Shown piece by piece: positions 31,138 through 42,814 of a DNA stretch of 64,000 nt (positions are counted from its first letter, which is position 1; every line of letters starts with the position of its first letter). Under the pieces are notes generated by a model. It was not told the origin of the DNA. It saw nothing but the letters and a program-made list of their open reading frames with translations, and made no database searches. The position numbers and the translations under genes were made by a program. The stretch is from contig NZ_SSXU01000003.1 in assembly GCF_009469605.1 (NCBI RefSeq), positions 124,001 to 188,000 on the forward strand, written 5' to 3'. Source of the stretch: Zoogloea sp. 1C4 (GTDB taxonomy: Bacteria > Pseudomonadota > Gammaproteobacteria > Burkholderiales > Rhodocyclaceae).

Positions 31138-31206
31138 TCGCTAACAAGCAGCGGGCAGGCCTGACCGACCCGCCACCGAACAGCATTCAAATTCAAGGAA
31201 AAACTC

Positions 31207-33141
<1,935 letters not shown>

Positions 33142-33174
33142 GCACCACAGCTGAAAAGCTGATCTGACTGACCC

Positions 33175-33219
33175 GGCCGAGCCATGCCGGTGCCCCGCGC
33201 ACCGCTCGGCTCGGCCTTT
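33175..33219 (+). other. Intercistronic hairpin between dnaK and dnaJ
   Basis: GGCCGAGCC (33175-33183) pairs perfectly with GGCTCGGCC (33208-33216), and an inner GGTGC/GCACC pair extends the fold; TTTCC follows. The U-tract is too short for a strong terminator. It may give partial termination or protect dnaK mRNA so that DnaK exceeds DnaJ. Confidence 0.6.
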
Positions 33220-33245
33220 CCACAAGATAGCCAGAGCACCCAAAA

Positions 33246-34376
33246 ATGGCGAAACGGGATTTATACGAAGTCCTCGGCGTCAATCGCGACGCCTCCGAGG
33301 ACGAGCTGAAAAAGGCCTACCGCAAGCTGGCCATGAAGTACCACCCGGACCGCAACCCGGACAACAAGGAAGCCGAGGAGAAGTTCAAGGAGGTCAAGGA
33401 GGCCTACGAGATCCTCACCGACGCCAACAAGCGCGCCGCCTACGACCGCTACGGCCACGACGGGATCAACCCGCAGATGGGCGGTGGCGGCGGCGGTCAG
33501 GGCTTCGACGGCTTTGCCGATGCCTTCGGCGACATCTTCGGCGACATCTTCGGCGGTGGTGGCGGCGGCGGTCGCGGACGCTCCAACGTCTATCGCGGCG
33601 CCGACCTGCGCTACAACCTCGAGATCACCCTCGAAGAAGCCGCCCGCGGCGCCGAGAAGACCATCCGCATCCCCGCCCAGGAAGAATGCGGCACCTGCCA
33701 CGGCAGCGGCGCCAAGCCCGGCACCCAGCCCAAGACCTGCCCCACTTGCGGCGGCGCGGGTCAGGTGCGCATCCAGCAGGGCTTCTTCTCGATCCAGCAG
33801 ACCTGCCCCAAGTGCCACGGCAGCGGCCGGATCATTCCCGAGCCCTGCACCACCTGCGGCGGCGCTGGCCGTGTCAAGCGCCAGAAGACCCTGGAAGTGA
33901 AGATCCCCGCGGGCATCGACGACGGCATGCGCCTGCGTCACGGTGGCCAGGGCGAGCCGGGCGTCAATGGCGGCCCCGCCGGCGACCTCTACGTGGAAAT
34001 CCACATCAAGCAGCACCCGGTCTTCCAGCGCGACGGCGACGACCTGCACTGCGAGATGCCGATCAGCTTCACCACCGCAGCCCTCGGCGGCGAGATCGAG
34101 ATCCCGACCCTCGACGGCGCAGCCAACATCCGCATCCCGGCGGAAACCCAGAGCGCCAAGGTCTTCCGACTGCGCGGCAAGGGCATCCGCAACGTGCGCA
34201 CCCATGCGCCGGGCGATCTGATGGTGCACGTGATCGTCGAGACGCCGGTCAAGCTCACCGATCGCCAGAAGGAGCTGCTGCGCGAGTTCGGCGAGATCGC
34301 CTCGAGCAATGCCGAACGGCACAACCCGAAGGCAAAATCCTGGATGGACAAGGTGAAGGATTTCTTCAGCAGCTGA
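33246..34376 (+). CDS. dnaJ: Chaperone protein DnaJ (Hsp40)
   Basis: DnaJ (376 aa) delivers substrates to DnaK and stimulates its ATPase. The J domain (1-70) has the HPD motif in [19 protein letters not shown] Gly/Phe-rich linker (about 75-120) follows, then four CxxCxGxG zinc repeats ([32 protein letters not shown]), and the C-terminal substrate domains. No good ribosome site precedes the ATG. It is the last gene of the chaperone block, followed by a strong terminator. Confidence 0.98.
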   Translation: MAKRDLYEVLGVNRDASEDELKKAYRKLAMKYHPDRNPDNKEAEEKFKEVKEAYEILTDANKRAAYDRYGHDGINPQMGGGGGGQGFDGFADAFGDIFGDIFGGGGGGGRGRSNVYRGADLRYNLEITLEEAARGAEKTIRIPAQEECGTCHGSGAKPGTQPKTCPTCGGAGQVRIQQGFFSIQQTCPKCHGSGRIIPEPCTTCGGAGRVKRQKTLEVKIPAGIDDGMRLRHGGQGEPGVNGGPAGDLYVEIHIKQHPVFQRDGDDLHCEMPISFTTAALGGEIEIPTLDGAANIRIPAETQSAKVFRLRGKGIRNVRTHAPGDLMVHVIVETPVKLTDRQKELLREFGEIASSNAERHNPKAKSWMDKVKDFFSS

Positions 34377-34413
34377 TCCGGCTGAAAATATTGCACCGCA
34401 ATATCCAGAACCG

Positions 34414-34450
34414 CGGGCCGACGTTGCAGAACGTCGGCCCGTGTCCTTTT
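34414..34450 (+). terminator. Rho-independent terminator after dnaJ
   Basis: A perfect 12-bp stem CGGGCCGACGTT / AACGTCGGCCCG with a GCAG tetraloop is followed by TGTCCTTTTCC. It lies 37 bases past dnaJ. A smaller hairpin (ATATTGC-ACC-GCAATAT, 34387-34403) lies between. Confidence 0.85.
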
Positions 34451-34519
34451 CCGAAACCGATTTCTTTGTCCTATACTGGCCGGCGCGCACCAACTTTTGA
34501 CAGAAAATAACGACAAACC

Positions 34520-35674
34520 ATGCTGATCAAGTCCATCAAGACAAGCCTGGCCAGCCTCTGCGCCGGACTCGCTTTCGCTGCGTCGGGCAGCGTCCTCGCC
34601 GCGGATCCCGGCATCACCGACACGACCATCACCCTCGGGATGTCGGCGCCGTTCTCGGGCCTCAACGGGGCTTACGGCAAGGAAATGAAGGAAGGCGCCC
34701 TCGCCTACTTCGCTCAACTCAACGCCAACGGCGGGATCAACGGCAAGAAGGTCGAACTGGTCACCCTCGACGACGGCTACGAAACCGAGCGGACCGTCGC
34801 CAACACCCGCAAGCTCATCAACGAACACAAGGTGTTCGCGCTGATGGCTTTTTACGGTTCGTCGCCCACCACGGAGGCGATGAAGGTGTTTTCCGAAGCC
34901 AAAGTACCCCTTCTGGGCACCATCAGCGGTGCCGGCAGCCTGCGCTCGCCGGTCAATCGCTACATGTTCCACCTGCGCGCCAGCTACGCCGATGAAACCG
35001 AGGCCATCGTCAATCACCTGGTTGGCCTGGGCATCACCAACATCGCGGTCTTCTACCAGAACGACGGATTCGGCAAGTCGGGCAAGGACGGCGTCGTGGC
35101 AGCGCTCGCCCACCACAAGCTGAAGCCGGTGGCCGAGGGTTCGGTGGAACGCAACTCCCTGCAGGTCGAAAACGCCGTTACCCAGATCGCCAAGGCCAAT
35201 CCCCAGGCGGTGATCATGGTCACGCTCTACAAGCCTACCGCCGAGTTCATCCGGCAGATGCGCAAGGCCGGCCAGATTCCCCAGTTCTCGACCCTCTCGC
35301 CAATCGGCGCCGATCTGCTGGTCGGCGAAATGGGTGCCAAGGATGCCCACGGCGTCGGCATCTCCCAGGTCATGCCCTACCCCTGGAACGACACCCAGCC
35401 AGTTGCCAAGGAATACCACAAGGCCATTCAGGCCTTCGCCAAGCACAGCAACTACAGCTATTACGGCATCGAGGGCTTCATCAACGCCAAGCTGATCGCC
35501 GAAGCCATGAAGAAGGCCGGCCGCGACCTCAGCCGCGAAAAGCTCGTCAACACCCTCGAGAGCACGCCCTTCGACCTGGGCGGCTACAAGGTGAGCTATT
35601 CGGCAAGCAACCACAACGGCTCGCGCTTCGTGGATCTCACCGTGCTCGGCCGGGACGGGCGCGTGCTGCGCTGA
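34520..35674 (+). CDS. ABC transporter substrate-binding protein (type 1 periplasmic binding fold, LivK-like)
   Basis: 384 residues with a signal peptide (cleavage near SGSVLA-AD) and a Peripla_BP_6 fold. ITLGMSAPFSGLNGAYGKEM is the typical ligand-domain start, and the GINGKKVELVTLDDGYE and AFYGSSPTTEA segments follow. Such proteins bind branched-chain or aromatic amino acids, amides or aromatic acids; the ligand cannot be read from sequence. No permease or ATPase gene is nearby and terminators stand on both sides, so it is an orphan that must pair with a distant transporter or act in sensing. Confidence 0.9.
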   Translation: MLIKSIKTSLASLCAGLAFAASGSVLAADPGITDTTITLGMSAPFSGLNGAYGKEMKEGALAYFAQLNANGGINGKKVELVTLDDGYETERTVANTRKLINEHKVFALMAFYGSSPTTEAMKVFSEAKVPLLGTISGAGSLRSPVNRYMFHLRASYADETEAIVNHLVGLGITNIAVFYQNDGFGKSGKDGVVAALAHHKLKPVAEGSVERNSLQVENAVTQIAKANPQAVIMVTLYKPTAEFIRQMRKAGQIPQFSTLSPIGADLLVGEMGAKDAHGVGISQVMPYPWNDTQPVAKEYHKAIQAFAKHSNYSYYGIEGFINAKLIAEAMKKAGRDLSREKLVNTLESTPFDLGGYKVSYSASNHNGSRFVDLTVLGRDGRVLR

Positions 35675-35693
35675 ACGCTCACGCCTCCGCCAT

Positions 35694-35723
35694 GAGAAAG
35701 GGCGCCTCGCGGCGCCCTTTCTC
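35694..35723. terminator. Bidirectional terminator between the binding protein gene and cysS
   Basis: A perfect 13-bp stem GAGAAAGGGCGCC / GGCGCCCTTTCTC with loop TCGC. The A/T-containing stem ends give a short T-run in either direction. It lies between two convergent genes, 20 bases from each stop, and can serve both. Confidence 0.85.
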
Positions 35724-35744
35724 TTGCTGCAACCGAAACACCCG

Positions 35745-37130
35745 TCAGGCGCGGCGCCAGATCGTGCCCTGGGGGCCGTCTTCCAGCGCGATGCCTTCGG
35801 CCAGCAGTTCGGCACGGATGCGGTCCGCCTCGGCAAAGTCCTTCGCCTTCTTGGCTGCGATCCGCGCTGCGATGCGCGCCTCAATGGCGGCCACGTCGTC
35901 GCTGCCCGCGGCATCGACACCACCCTGCAGGAAGGCCGACGGGTCCTGCTCCAGCAGGCCCAGCACGCCCCCCAGCGCCTTGAGCTGCGCCGCGGCTTCG
36001 GGCGACTGGCTGCGATTGACCTCGTTGGCCAGATCGAAGAGCACTGCGATCGCCTCGGCGGTATTGAAGTCGTCGTCCATTGCCAGCTTGAAACGGGCCG
36101 GCAGCGGCGCGGACCAGTCGATCGCACCGGCATCCGCCGCCGGCACGTTGCGTAGCGCGGTGTAGAGCCGCGACAGCGCCTGGCGCGCATCGACCAGATG
36201 GGCGTCGGAATAGTTGAGCGGGCTGCGGTAGTGGGCACGCAGGATGAAGAAGCGCACCACTTCCGGCGCGTACTCCTTCAGCACGTCACGGATGGTGAAG
36301 AAGTTGCCAAGGCTCTTCGACATCTTCTCATCGTCGACGCGTACGAAACCGTTGTGCATCCAGTAATTCACGAAGCTGCACTGGTGCGCACCCTCGCTCT
36401 GGGCGATCTCGTTTTCGTGGTGGGGGAACTGCAGGTCGGCCCCGCCACCGTGGATGTCGAAGTGATCGCCGAGGAGCTCCGAGCTCATCGCCGAGCACTC
36501 GATGTGCCAGCCCGGACGCCCCGGCCCCCAGGGCGAAGCCCACTTCACCTCATCCGGCTCTTCCGGGCGGGCGTGTTTCCAGAGCACGAAGTCGAGCGGG
36601 TCGTGCTTGCCGCCAGCCACCTCGACACGCTCGCCAGCGCGCAGCTCGTCCAGCGACTTGCCGGACAGCTTGCCGTAGCCCTCGAACTTGCGCACCGCGT
36701 AACACATGTCTTCATTGCCGGCCTTGTATGCCAGGCCGTTGTCCACCAGATTACCGATCAGCTTCTGCATCGGCTCGACGAATTCGGTCGCCCGCGGCTC
36801 ATGGTCGGGGCGCAGCACCCCGAGGGCATCGGCATCTTCGTGCATGGCGGCGATGAAGCGATCGGTGAGGGCGCGGATGCTCTCGCCGTTCTCCTGGGCG
36901 CGCTTGATGATTTTGTCGTCGATGTCGGTGATGTTCCGGACATACGTGACGTTATAGCTGCTGGCCCGAAGCCATCGCGCAACCATGTCGAAAACCACCA
37001 TCACCCGTGCGTGCCCGAGGTGACAGTAGTCGTAGACCGTCATGCCGCAGACGTACATGCGTACCTTGCCAGGTTCGATGGGGCTGAACTGCTCCTTTTT
37101 GCGCGAAAGGGAGTTATGAATTTTCAACAT
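35745..37130 (-). CDS. cysS: Cysteinyl-tRNA synthetase
   Basis: CysS (461 aa) charges tRNA-Cys. The HIGH signature appears as HLGH in [16 protein letters not shown] and the KMSKS loop as [10 protein letters not shown]. The zinc ligands are Cys28 (YVCGMTVYD), the Cys of IECSAMS, and the His and Glu of [12 protein letters not shown]. Length and order are standard. It is transcribed away from the TPR protein gene, with a 211-base divergent gap. Confidence 0.98.
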   Translation of the reverse strand: MLKIHNSLSRKKEQFSPIEPGKVRMYVCGMTVYDYCHLGHARVMVVFDMVARWLRASSYNVTYVRNITDIDDKIIKRAQENGESIRALTDRFIAAMHEDADALGVLRPDHEPRATEFVEPMQKLIGNLVDNGLAYKAGNEDMCYAVRKFEGYGKLSGKSLDELRAGERVEVAGGKHDPLDFVLWKHARPEEPDEVKWASPWGPGRPGWHIECSAMSSELLGDHFDIHGGGADLQFPHHENEIAQSEGAHQCSFVNYWMHNGFVRVDDEKMSKSLGNFFTIRDVLKEYAPEVVRFFILRAHYRSPLNYSDAHLVDARQALSRLYTALRNVPAADAGAIDWSAPLPARFKLAMDDDFNTAEAIAVLFDLANEVNRSQSPEAAAQLKALGGVLGLLEQDPSAFLQGGVDAAGSDDVAAIEARIAARIAAKKAKDFAEADRIRAELLAEGIALEDGPQGTIWRRA

Positions 37131-37341
37131 GAGAAAGACCGCAATGAAACCGAGTGAAAGAAGGGAAAAACGCAGGATCTTGCCGGGAGAGAGCCAGTCC
37201 GGGCAGACGGATGGCCCGGGCGACAGAGAATCGGGAAGCGCTCATGGCCGGCGACTGCGCTTCTTGATAAAATGGCTGGCTTGTAGCAACCCGACCAACA
37301 CGCCATTTCGCGCGCCCGCGTATGCCGGCGGATCATATCAC

Positions 37342-38478
37342 ATGTCAAAACGTGCTCTCGCCGCCTCCCTGCTCCTCGCCAGCCTCCTTTGTGGGCCGGT
37401 CCGGGCGGACTCCCTGCAGGATCTGCAAACCCTCGTCAAACAGGGGCAGCTTACCCAGGCCCTCGAAAAAGCCGATCAACTCCTCGCCGCCAAGCCGCGG
37501 GATGCGCAGGTGCGCTTCCTGAAGGGCGTCGTGCTGTCCGAACTCAACCGTGGCAGCGAAGCCGTCGCGGTGTTCCAGAAGCTGACCGAGGACTACCCGG
37601 AGCTTCCAGAGCCCTACAACAACCTCGCCGTGCTCTACGCCCAGCAGCGCCAGTACGACAAGGCCCGCAATGCGCTGGAGATGGCGATCCGCACCCATCC
37701 CAGCTACGCCACGGCCCACGAGAACCTCGGCGACATCTACGCCCGTCTGGCCAGCCAGGCCTACGACAAGGCCCTCGCCCTCGATTCCTCCAACGTGGTC
37801 GCCCAGAACAAGCTGGCAATGATCCGCGAGATGATGAGCGTCACCGGCAAGACGACCCGTCCGGCCGCTCCAGTTGCCGCAGCACCGGCGACCAAGCCTG
37901 CCGTGGTGGCTGCAGCAACGCCAGCTCCGGCAGCGCCGGCCGCCAAGCCTGTCGCACCGGCACCGGTCGCCGTGGCACCCGCACCGACGCCGGCCAAACC
38001 CGTCGCCGCCGCCCCGGTGGCACCGCCTGCCGCCAAGCCGACCGCACCGGCGCCTGTCGCCGTGGCCCAGGCACCGGTCGTCAAGGAAGAGCCCAAGCCC
38101 GCCAAGCGCCCCGAGCCCAAGGACGAAACGCCGGCGCAGGCTGCCGCCATCACCAAGTCCGTCCAGAGCTGGGCGACCTCCTGGTCCCGGAAGGATGTCA
38201 AGGGCTATCTCGGCCACTACGCCAAGGATTTCGAGCCGCCCAAGGGCCTGAACCGCAAGGCATGGGAAGAAGAACGCAACCAGCGCCTGACCAAGCCGGG
38301 TGACATCGAGGTCAACCTCGAGAACGTCAAGGTCGTCAGCGTATCCGGCGATCGTGCCACCGTGAAACTTCGGCAGCACTATCGCTCTGCCAACTTGTCC
38401 ACCTCCTCGAACAAGACACTCAATCTTGTCCTTCAGGATGGCAAATGGGTGATTCAACAGGAGCGGGTTGGCGGTTGA
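37342..38478 (+). CDS. Periplasmic TPR protein with NTF2-like (Cds6-type) C-terminal domain
   Basis: 378 residues. A signal peptide (1-22, ending GPVRA) precedes about three tetratricopeptide repeats (23-165). A low-complexity Ala/Pro/Val linker follows (about 178-275, repeated APVAVA and AAKP units), then a compact C-terminal domain (about 280-378: SWSRKDVKGYLGHYAKDF, VVSVSGDRATVKLRQHYRS). That domain resembles the C-terminus of the next gene product. TGATG overlap with the transpeptidase gene implies coupled translation. A scaffold for cell-wall enzymes is a plausible role, but this is inference. The 211-base upstream gap holds TAAAAT near 37269 as a possible -10. Confidence 0.82.
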   Translation: MSKRALAASLLLASLLCGPVRADSLQDLQTLVKQGQLTQALEKADQLLAAKPRDAQVRFLKGVVLSELNRGSEAVAVFQKLTEDYPELPEPYNNLAVLYAQQRQYDKARNALEMAIRTHPSYATAHENLGDIYARLASQAYDKALALDSSNVVAQNKLAMIREMMSVTGKTTRPAAPVAAAPATKPAVVAAATPAPAAPAAKPVAPAPVAVAPAPTPAKPVAAAPVAPPAAKPTAPAPVAVAQAPVVKEEPKPAKRPEPKDETPAQAAAITKSVQSWATSWSRKDVKGYLGHYAKDFEPPKGLNRKAWEEERNQRLTKPGDIEVNLENVKVVSVSGDRATVKLRQHYRSANLSTSSNKTLNLVLQDGKWVIQQERVGG

Positions 38479-39674
38479 TGCAACGATTGCAGTCTGCGTT
38501 GCGCAGAGGGCTGGCACTGCTCGCAGTGTGCAGCCCTCTTCTGGCATTGGGTGCCGGCGAAGCACCCGCGCGCGGCAATGATCCCGACACAGCGCTGGGC
38601 GCCGTGTTCCAGGACATCGAACGGAGTCGTCTCGGCAGCGCCCTCGAAAAGGTCGACGCGTTGATCACTGCCTACCCCAACTTCCGCCTTGCCCACCTGA
38701 TCCGCGGCGACCTGCTGCTCGCCCGCGCCCGGCCGCTGGCCACCTTCGGCAATCAGCCCGACGCACCGGCCGACAAGCTCGCCGACCTGCGCGAGGAGGC
38801 CGTCGCCCGCCTCAAGGCCTACCGCAACCGGCCGCCCAGCAACTATGTGCCGCGCTATCTGCTCCAGATGGAACCCGAGCAGAAGTACGCCATCGTGGTG
38901 GACACCCAGCGCGCCCGGCTTTACATCTACCAGAACGACAACGGTCGCCCGCGCTTCGTGGCCGACTACTACATCAGCCACGGCAAGCTCGGCGCAGAGA
39001 AGCTGCGCGAGGGCGACAAACGCACGCCGGTCGGCGTGTACCACGTGACCGCCAACCTGCCGCGCCAGAAGCTCTCCGACTTCTACGGCAACGGCGCCTT
39101 CCCGATCAGCTACCCCAACGAATGGGATCGCCAGCAGGGCCGCGACGGCCACGGGATCTGGCTGCACGGCACGCCCAGCGACACCTATTCCCGCCCGCCC
39201 CGCGCCTCCGACGGCTGCGTGGTGCTCACCAACCGCGATCTCGACGCCCTCGCCAGCTATCTGCAGATCGGCCTGACGCCGGTCATCATCAGCAACACGG
39301 TCGAATGGCTGAGCGTCGACGACTGGGCCGCCGAACGCTCGGCACTCAACAAGCAGATCGAAAGCTGGCGCAAGGATTGGGAAAGCCGCGACGTGGATCG
39401 CTACCTCGCCCACTACTCCAAGAGCTTCCGCAACAACGAAGGCGGCTACGAGCGCTGGGCCGAGCAGAAGAAGGCCGTCAACGCCAGCAAGAGCTGGATC
39501 AAGGTTCAGCTCGACAAGGTGAGCGTCTTCCGCAGCCCCGGCAAGCAGGATCTCGTCGTGGTCACCTTCGAGCAGGATTACCGCAGCAACAATCTCTCCA
39601 ACGTCCTCAAGAAGCGCCAGTACTGGCTGAAGGAAGGCGGACGCTGGAAGATTGTCTACGAAGGTTTCGCCTGA
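38478..39674 (+). CDS. L,D-transpeptidase (YkuD domain) with NTF2-like C-terminal domain
   Basis: 398 residues. A signal peptide (about 1-28) leads to a TPR-like helical region (about 38-110), then the YkuD catalytic domain (about 136-265) with His230 (GIWLHGTP) and the nucleophile Cys247 in [10 protein letters not shown], and a C-terminal NTF2-like domain (about 285-398) similar to that of the preceding protein. YkuD enzymes form 3-3 peptidoglycan crosslinks or attach lipoproteins to the wall. The start ATG overlaps the upstream stop. The combined layout fits what annotation pipelines call the Cds6-type L,D-transpeptidase family. Confidence 0.88.
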   Translation: MQRLQSALRRGLALLAVCSPLLALGAGEAPARGNDPDTALGAVFQDIERSRLGSALEKVDALITAYPNFRLAHLIRGDLLLARARPLATFGNQPDAPADKLADLREEAVARLKAYRNRPPSNYVPRYLLQMEPEQKYAIVVDTQRARLYIYQNDNGRPRFVADYYISHGKLGAEKLREGDKRTPVGVYHVTANLPRQKLSDFYGNGAFPISYPNEWDRQQGRDGHGIWLHGTPSDTYSRPPRASDGCVVLTNRDLDALASYLQIGLTPVIISNTVEWLSVDDWAAERSALNKQIESWRKDWESRDVDRYLAHYSKSFRNNEGGYERWAEQKKAVNASKSWIKVQLDKVSVFRSPGKQDLVVVTFEQDYRSNNLSNVLKKRQYWLKEGGRWKIVYEGFA

Positions 39675-39726
39675 CCCGCTGCCCACGCCGGCAGCGCCCT
39701 TCCCTTCCCCACAGGAACGCCCATCC

Positions 39727-40296
39727 ATGAAGAAGATTCTGCTTGCCGTCGCGCTCGCCAGCCAGGCCCTGATCGCTGCCGCCGCCAATCCGCTGGTCGA
39801 GATGAAGACCAGCGCCGGCACCATCGTGCTGGAGCTCTACCCTGAAAAGGCGCCCAAGACGGTCGCCAACTTCCTCGAATACGCCAAGAGCGGCTTCTAC
39901 GACGGGCTGATCTTTCACCGGGTCATCGACGGTTTCATGATCCAGGGCGGCGGCATGAACGCCAAGATGGAAGAGAAGGCCACCCGCGCGCCCATTGAGA
40001 ATGAAGGCAGGAACGGCCTCAAGAACGACGCCGGCACCATCGCCATGGCCCGCACCCAGGATCCGAACTCCGCCACCGCCCAGTTCTTCATCAACCTCGA
40101 GAACAACCGCCCGCTCAACTATCCGTCTCCGGATGGCTACGGCTACGCGGTGTTCGGCAAGGTCACCGACGGCATGGACGTCGTGCGCAAGATCGGCAAG
40201 GAACCCACCACCACCCGCGGTTTCCACCGCGATGTGCCGGCGACCCCGATCCTCATCCAGTCGGTCCGCCAGCTGCCCGAAAAGCAGTCCAAGTAA
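39727..40296 (+). CDS. ppiA: Periplasmic peptidyl-prolyl cis-trans isomerase A (cyclophilin)
   Basis: 189 residues: a signal peptide (1-20, ending AAAA) and a single cyclophilin domain with [34 protein letters not shown] and [15 protein letters not shown]. It speeds proline isomerisation during folding of exported proteins. AGGAA precedes the ATG. It is followed by a cytoplasmic paralogue, with which it shares an almost identical 84-bp block. Confidence 0.94.
   Translation: MKKILLAVALASQALIAAAANPLVEMKTSAGTIVLELYPEKAPKTVANFLEYAKSGFYDGLIFHRVIDGFMIQGGGMNAKMEEKATRAPIENEGRNGLKNDAGTIAMARTQDPNSATAQFFINLENNRPLNYPSPDGYGYAVFGKVTDGMDVVRKIGKEPTTTRGFHRDVPATPILIQSVRQLPEKQSK
40012..40095 (+). repeat. 84-bp near-identical block, copy 1 (in ppiA)
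   Basis: Bases 40012-40095 and 40549-40632 are aligned without gaps and differ at one position (GGATCCGAACTCC versus GGATCCGCACTCC, giving Asn versus His). The block encodes the strongly conserved cyclophilin core, but synonymous positions are also identical, unlike the flanking parts of the genes. Confidence 0.9.
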
Positions 40297-40326
40297 AACC
40301 AATCACCTTTCCCACAGGAGCACCCC

Positions 40327-40821
40327 ATGGCTGTCAAACTCACCACCAACCACGGCGACATCGTCATCGAACTCGACGCCGAAAAGGCCCCGGAAACCGT
40401 CAAGAACTTCCTCGCCTACGTCGAGTCCGGTCACTACGACAACACCATCTTCCACCGCGTGATCAACGGTTTCATGATCCAGGGCGGCGGTTTCGAGCCC
40501 GGCATGAAGCAGAAGGCAACCCAGGCGCCGGTCAAGAACGAAGCCAACAACGGCCTCAAGAACGACGCCGGCACCATCGCCATGGCCCGCACCCAGGATC
40601 CGCACTCCGCCACCGCCCAGTTCTTCATCAACGTGGCCGACAACGACTTCCTCAACTTCAAGGCCGAGAACGTCCAGGGCTGGGGCTACTGCGTCTTCGG
40701 CAAGGTCTCCGAAGGCATGGACGTGATCGAGAAGATCAAGGGCGTGAAGACCGGCAACGCCGGCTTCCACCAGGACGTGCCGAAGGAAGACGTGGTCATC
40801 CAGCGCGCCGAAGTGATCTGA
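40327..40821 (+). CDS. ppiB: Cytoplasmic peptidyl-prolyl cis-trans isomerase B (cyclophilin)
   Basis: 164 residues, no signal peptide, a single cyclophilin domain ([54 protein letters not shown]). It acts on cytoplasmic proteins. AGGAG lies nine bases before the ATG, in an upstream sequence very like that of ppiA (TTTCCCACAGGAG against TTCCCCACAGGAA). It lies in the ppiA-ppiB-lpxH string, all closely spaced. Confidence 0.95.
   Translation: MAVKLTTNHGDIVIELDAEKAPETVKNFLAYVESGHYDNTIFHRVINGFMIQGGGFEPGMKQKATQAPVKNEANNGLKNDAGTIAMARTQDPHSATAQFFINVADNDFLNFKAENVQGWGYCVFGKVSEGMDVIEKIKGVKTGNAGFHQDVPKEDVVIQRAEVI
40549..40632 (+). repeat. 84-bp near-identical block, copy 2 (in ppiB)
   Basis: The partner of the block at 40012-40095, 83 of 84 bases identical, in direct orientation 537 bases away and in the same reading frame. 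Confidence 0.9.
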
Positions 40822-40846
40822 TCGACGAGAGGCGGGCGACCAACGC

Positions 40847-41572
40847 ATGCAAATCCATTTCATCTCCGATCTGCATCTGAGCGCCGATCGCCCTGCCCTC
40901 ACCGCGCTCTTCGAGCGCTACCTCGCCGGCCCGGCCCGGGCCGCGAGCAAGCTGTACATTCTGGGCGACCTTTTCGAATACTGGGCCGGTGACGACGATC
41001 TGGACGACCCGCTCAATGCGCGCGTCGCCAGCCAACTCGCCGCCCTTGCCGACGCCGGCACTCAGGTTTTCTTCATGCCCGGCAACCGGGACTTCCTGAT
41101 CGGCGCCGATTTCGCCAGCCGCGCCCGGCTCACTCTCCTGCCCGATCCAACCCCGATTTCCCTCGACGGCCAGCCGGCCCTCCTGTGCCACGGCGACAGC
41201 CTGTGCACTGACGACCTCGCCTACCAGGCCTTCCGCCAGCAGGTACGCAATCCGGCGTGGCAGGCCCAGTTCCTCACGCAACCGCTGGCCGTGCGCAAGC
41301 AGATCATCGCCGGCGTGCGCATGAAGAGCGAGGAAGCCAAGTCCGAGAAGGCCGCGGCGATCATGGACGTCAACGCCGATGCCGTCGTCGCCCTCCTCCG
41401 GGAGCACGGCTTCCCGCGCCTCATCCACGGCCACACCCACCGCCCGGCGGTGCATTCCATCGACGTGGACGGCCATGCCTGCGAACGCTGGGTGCTCTCC
41501 GACTGGCAGGACGACCAGGGCGAAGTCCTGGTCTGGGCCGACGGGCAACTCACCCGCCAGGCCCTGAAATGA
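40847..41572 (+). CDS. lpxH: UDP-2,3-diacylglucosamine diphosphatase
   Basis: LpxH (241 aa) hydrolyses UDP-2,3-diacylglucosamine to lipid X in lipid A synthesis at the inner membrane. The calcineurin-like metallophosphatase motifs are FISDLHLSADRP, GDLFEYWAGDDD, MPGNRDFLIG and IHGHTHRPAVH. The pairing with ppiB is conserved in Proteobacteria. A terminator follows directly after the stop. Confidence 0.97.
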   Translation: MQIHFISDLHLSADRPALTALFERYLAGPARAASKLYILGDLFEYWAGDDDLDDPLNARVASQLAALADAGTQVFFMPGNRDFLIGADFASRARLTLLPDPTPISLDGQPALLCHGDSLCTDDLAYQAFRQQVRNPAWQAQFLTQPLAVRKQIIAGVRMKSEEAKSEKAAAIMDVNADAVVALLREHGFPRLIHGHTHRPAVHSIDVDGHACERWVLSDWQDDQGEVLVWADGQLTRQALK

Positions 41573-41573
41573 G

Positions 41574-41603
41574 AAACGGCGCCGAACAGGGCGCCGTTTT
41601 TCT
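41574..41603 (+). terminator. Rho-independent terminator after lpxH
   Basis: Stem AAACGGCGCC / GGCGCCGTTT with a 6-base loop, then TTTCTTT. It begins two bases after the lpxH stop. In the other direction the T-run is interrupted (GTTTCTCATTTC), so it may also serve the convergent metZ less efficiently. Confidence 0.88.
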
Positions 41604-41620
41604 TTGGCCGTACGCCTGGA

Positions 41621-42814
41621 TCAGACCGCGAGTTTGGCCAGCCCCCGGGCCAGATCGGCCTTGAGGTCTTCGATCGCCTCGAGGCCCACCGCAACCCGCA
41701 GCAGGCTCTCACGGATGCCGGCGGCTTCGCGGGCTTCCGGCGAGATCCGGCCATGGGTAGTGGAGGCCGGATGGGTCAGCGTGGTCTTGGTGTCGCCGAG
41801 GTTGGCGGTGATCGACACGACGCGGGTCGAATCCACCACCGTCCAGGCTTCCGCACGGCCGCCCTTCACCTCGAAGCTGACGATCGCCCCGCCGCTACGC
41901 TGCTGACGCTTGGCCAGATCGTACTGGGCGTGGGACGGCAGGCCCGGGTAGAACACCCGCGCCACCTGCGGCTGAGCTTCCAGCCAGGTGGCAAGTTCCA
42001 GCGCGCTGGCGGATTGCGCCGCCATGCGGATCTTGAGGGTCTCCAGCCCCTTCAGGATCACCCACGCGTTGAACGGCGAAATGCACGGGCCGGCGGTGCG
42101 CAGGAACTTCAGCACCTCGTCCACCAGCACCTTGCTGCCGCACACCGCGCCGCCCAGCACCCGGCCCTGGCCGTCGAGGTACTTGGTGGCCGAGTGGATC
42201 ACCAGATCGGCACCGAGCTTGAGCGGCTGCTGCAGCGCCGGCGAGCAGAAGCAGTTATCCACCGCCAGCAGCGCCTTCGATTCATGGGCGATGGCCGCCA
42301 CTGCGGCGATATCCACCAGTTCGGTGAGCGGGTTGGACGGCGACTCGATGAAGAACATCTTCGTCGAGGGCGTCACCGCCGCGCGATATGCGTCCAGATC
42401 CGTGGCGGGCACGAAGGTCGAGGTGATGCCGAAGCGCGACAGGATGTTGCCGAAAAGCTGCTGGGTGGCACCAAAAACCCCGCGGGAGACGACCACGTGA
42501 TCCCCGGACGACAGCAGCGCCATCACCGCAGACATGATCGCCGCCATGCCGGAAGCCGTCGCAATGCAGGCCTCGGCCCCCTCCAGCGCCGCCAGACGCT
42601 GCTGCATCGCAGTGACCGTCGGGTTGGTGAAGCGGGCGTAGACGTTGCCCTCTTCCGCGCCGGAGAAGCGCGCAGCGGCTTCGGCCGCGCTGTTGAAGAC
42701 GAAGCTGGAGGTGAGATACAGCGCCTCGGAATGCTCGTTGAACTGGCTGCGCTCGATGCCGGCGCGAATCGCCAGGGTGTCCGGATCGAGGCCCAGGATC
42801 GGGTCAATGCTCAA
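41621..42814 (-). CDS. metZ: O-succinylhomoserine sulfhydrylase
   Basis: MetZ (397 aa) makes homocysteine directly from O-succinylhomoserine and sulfide. It is a Cys/Met-metabolism PLP enzyme with SGMAAIMSA (phosphate cup), VDNCFCSP and the Schiff-base Lys211 in [12 protein letters not shown]. The start is TTG with GGAG six bases upstream. The purF stop overlaps it (TTGA), so translation is coupled. The purF-metZ junction at the end of the cvpA cluster is widespread in Betaproteobacteria. Confidence 0.95.
   Translation of the reverse strand: MSIDPILGLDPDTLAIRAGIERSQFNEHSEALYLTSSFVFNSAAEAAARFSGAEEGNVYARFTNPTVTAMQQRLAALEGAEACIATASGMAAIMSAVMALLSSGDHVVVSRGVFGATQQLFGNILSRFGITSTFVPATDLDAYRAAVTPSTKMFFIESPSNPLTELVDIAAVAAIAHESKALLAVDNCFCSPALQQPLKLGADLVIHSATKYLDGQGRVLGGAVCGSKVLVDEVLKFLRTAGPCISPFNAWVILKGLETLKIRMAAQSASALELATWLEAQPQVARVFYPGLPSHAQYDLAKRQQRSGGAIVSFEVKGGRAEAWTVVDSTRVVSITANLGDTKTTLTHPASTTHGRISPEAREAAGIRESLLRVAVGLEAIEDLKADLARGLAKLAV

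Noticed and set aside
33989-36238. 749-codon minus-strand frame covering the end of dnaJ, the binding protein gene and part of cysS
   Set aside because: It runs through terminators and three genes, mixes shadows of unrelated genes and has no coherent domain.
37841-38090. Tandem DNA repeat in the Ala/Pro linker of the TPR protein
   Set aside because: The units (GCACCGGCRCC-like) are short and degenerate, explained by low-complexity protein composition rather than a mobile or CRISPR-type repeat.
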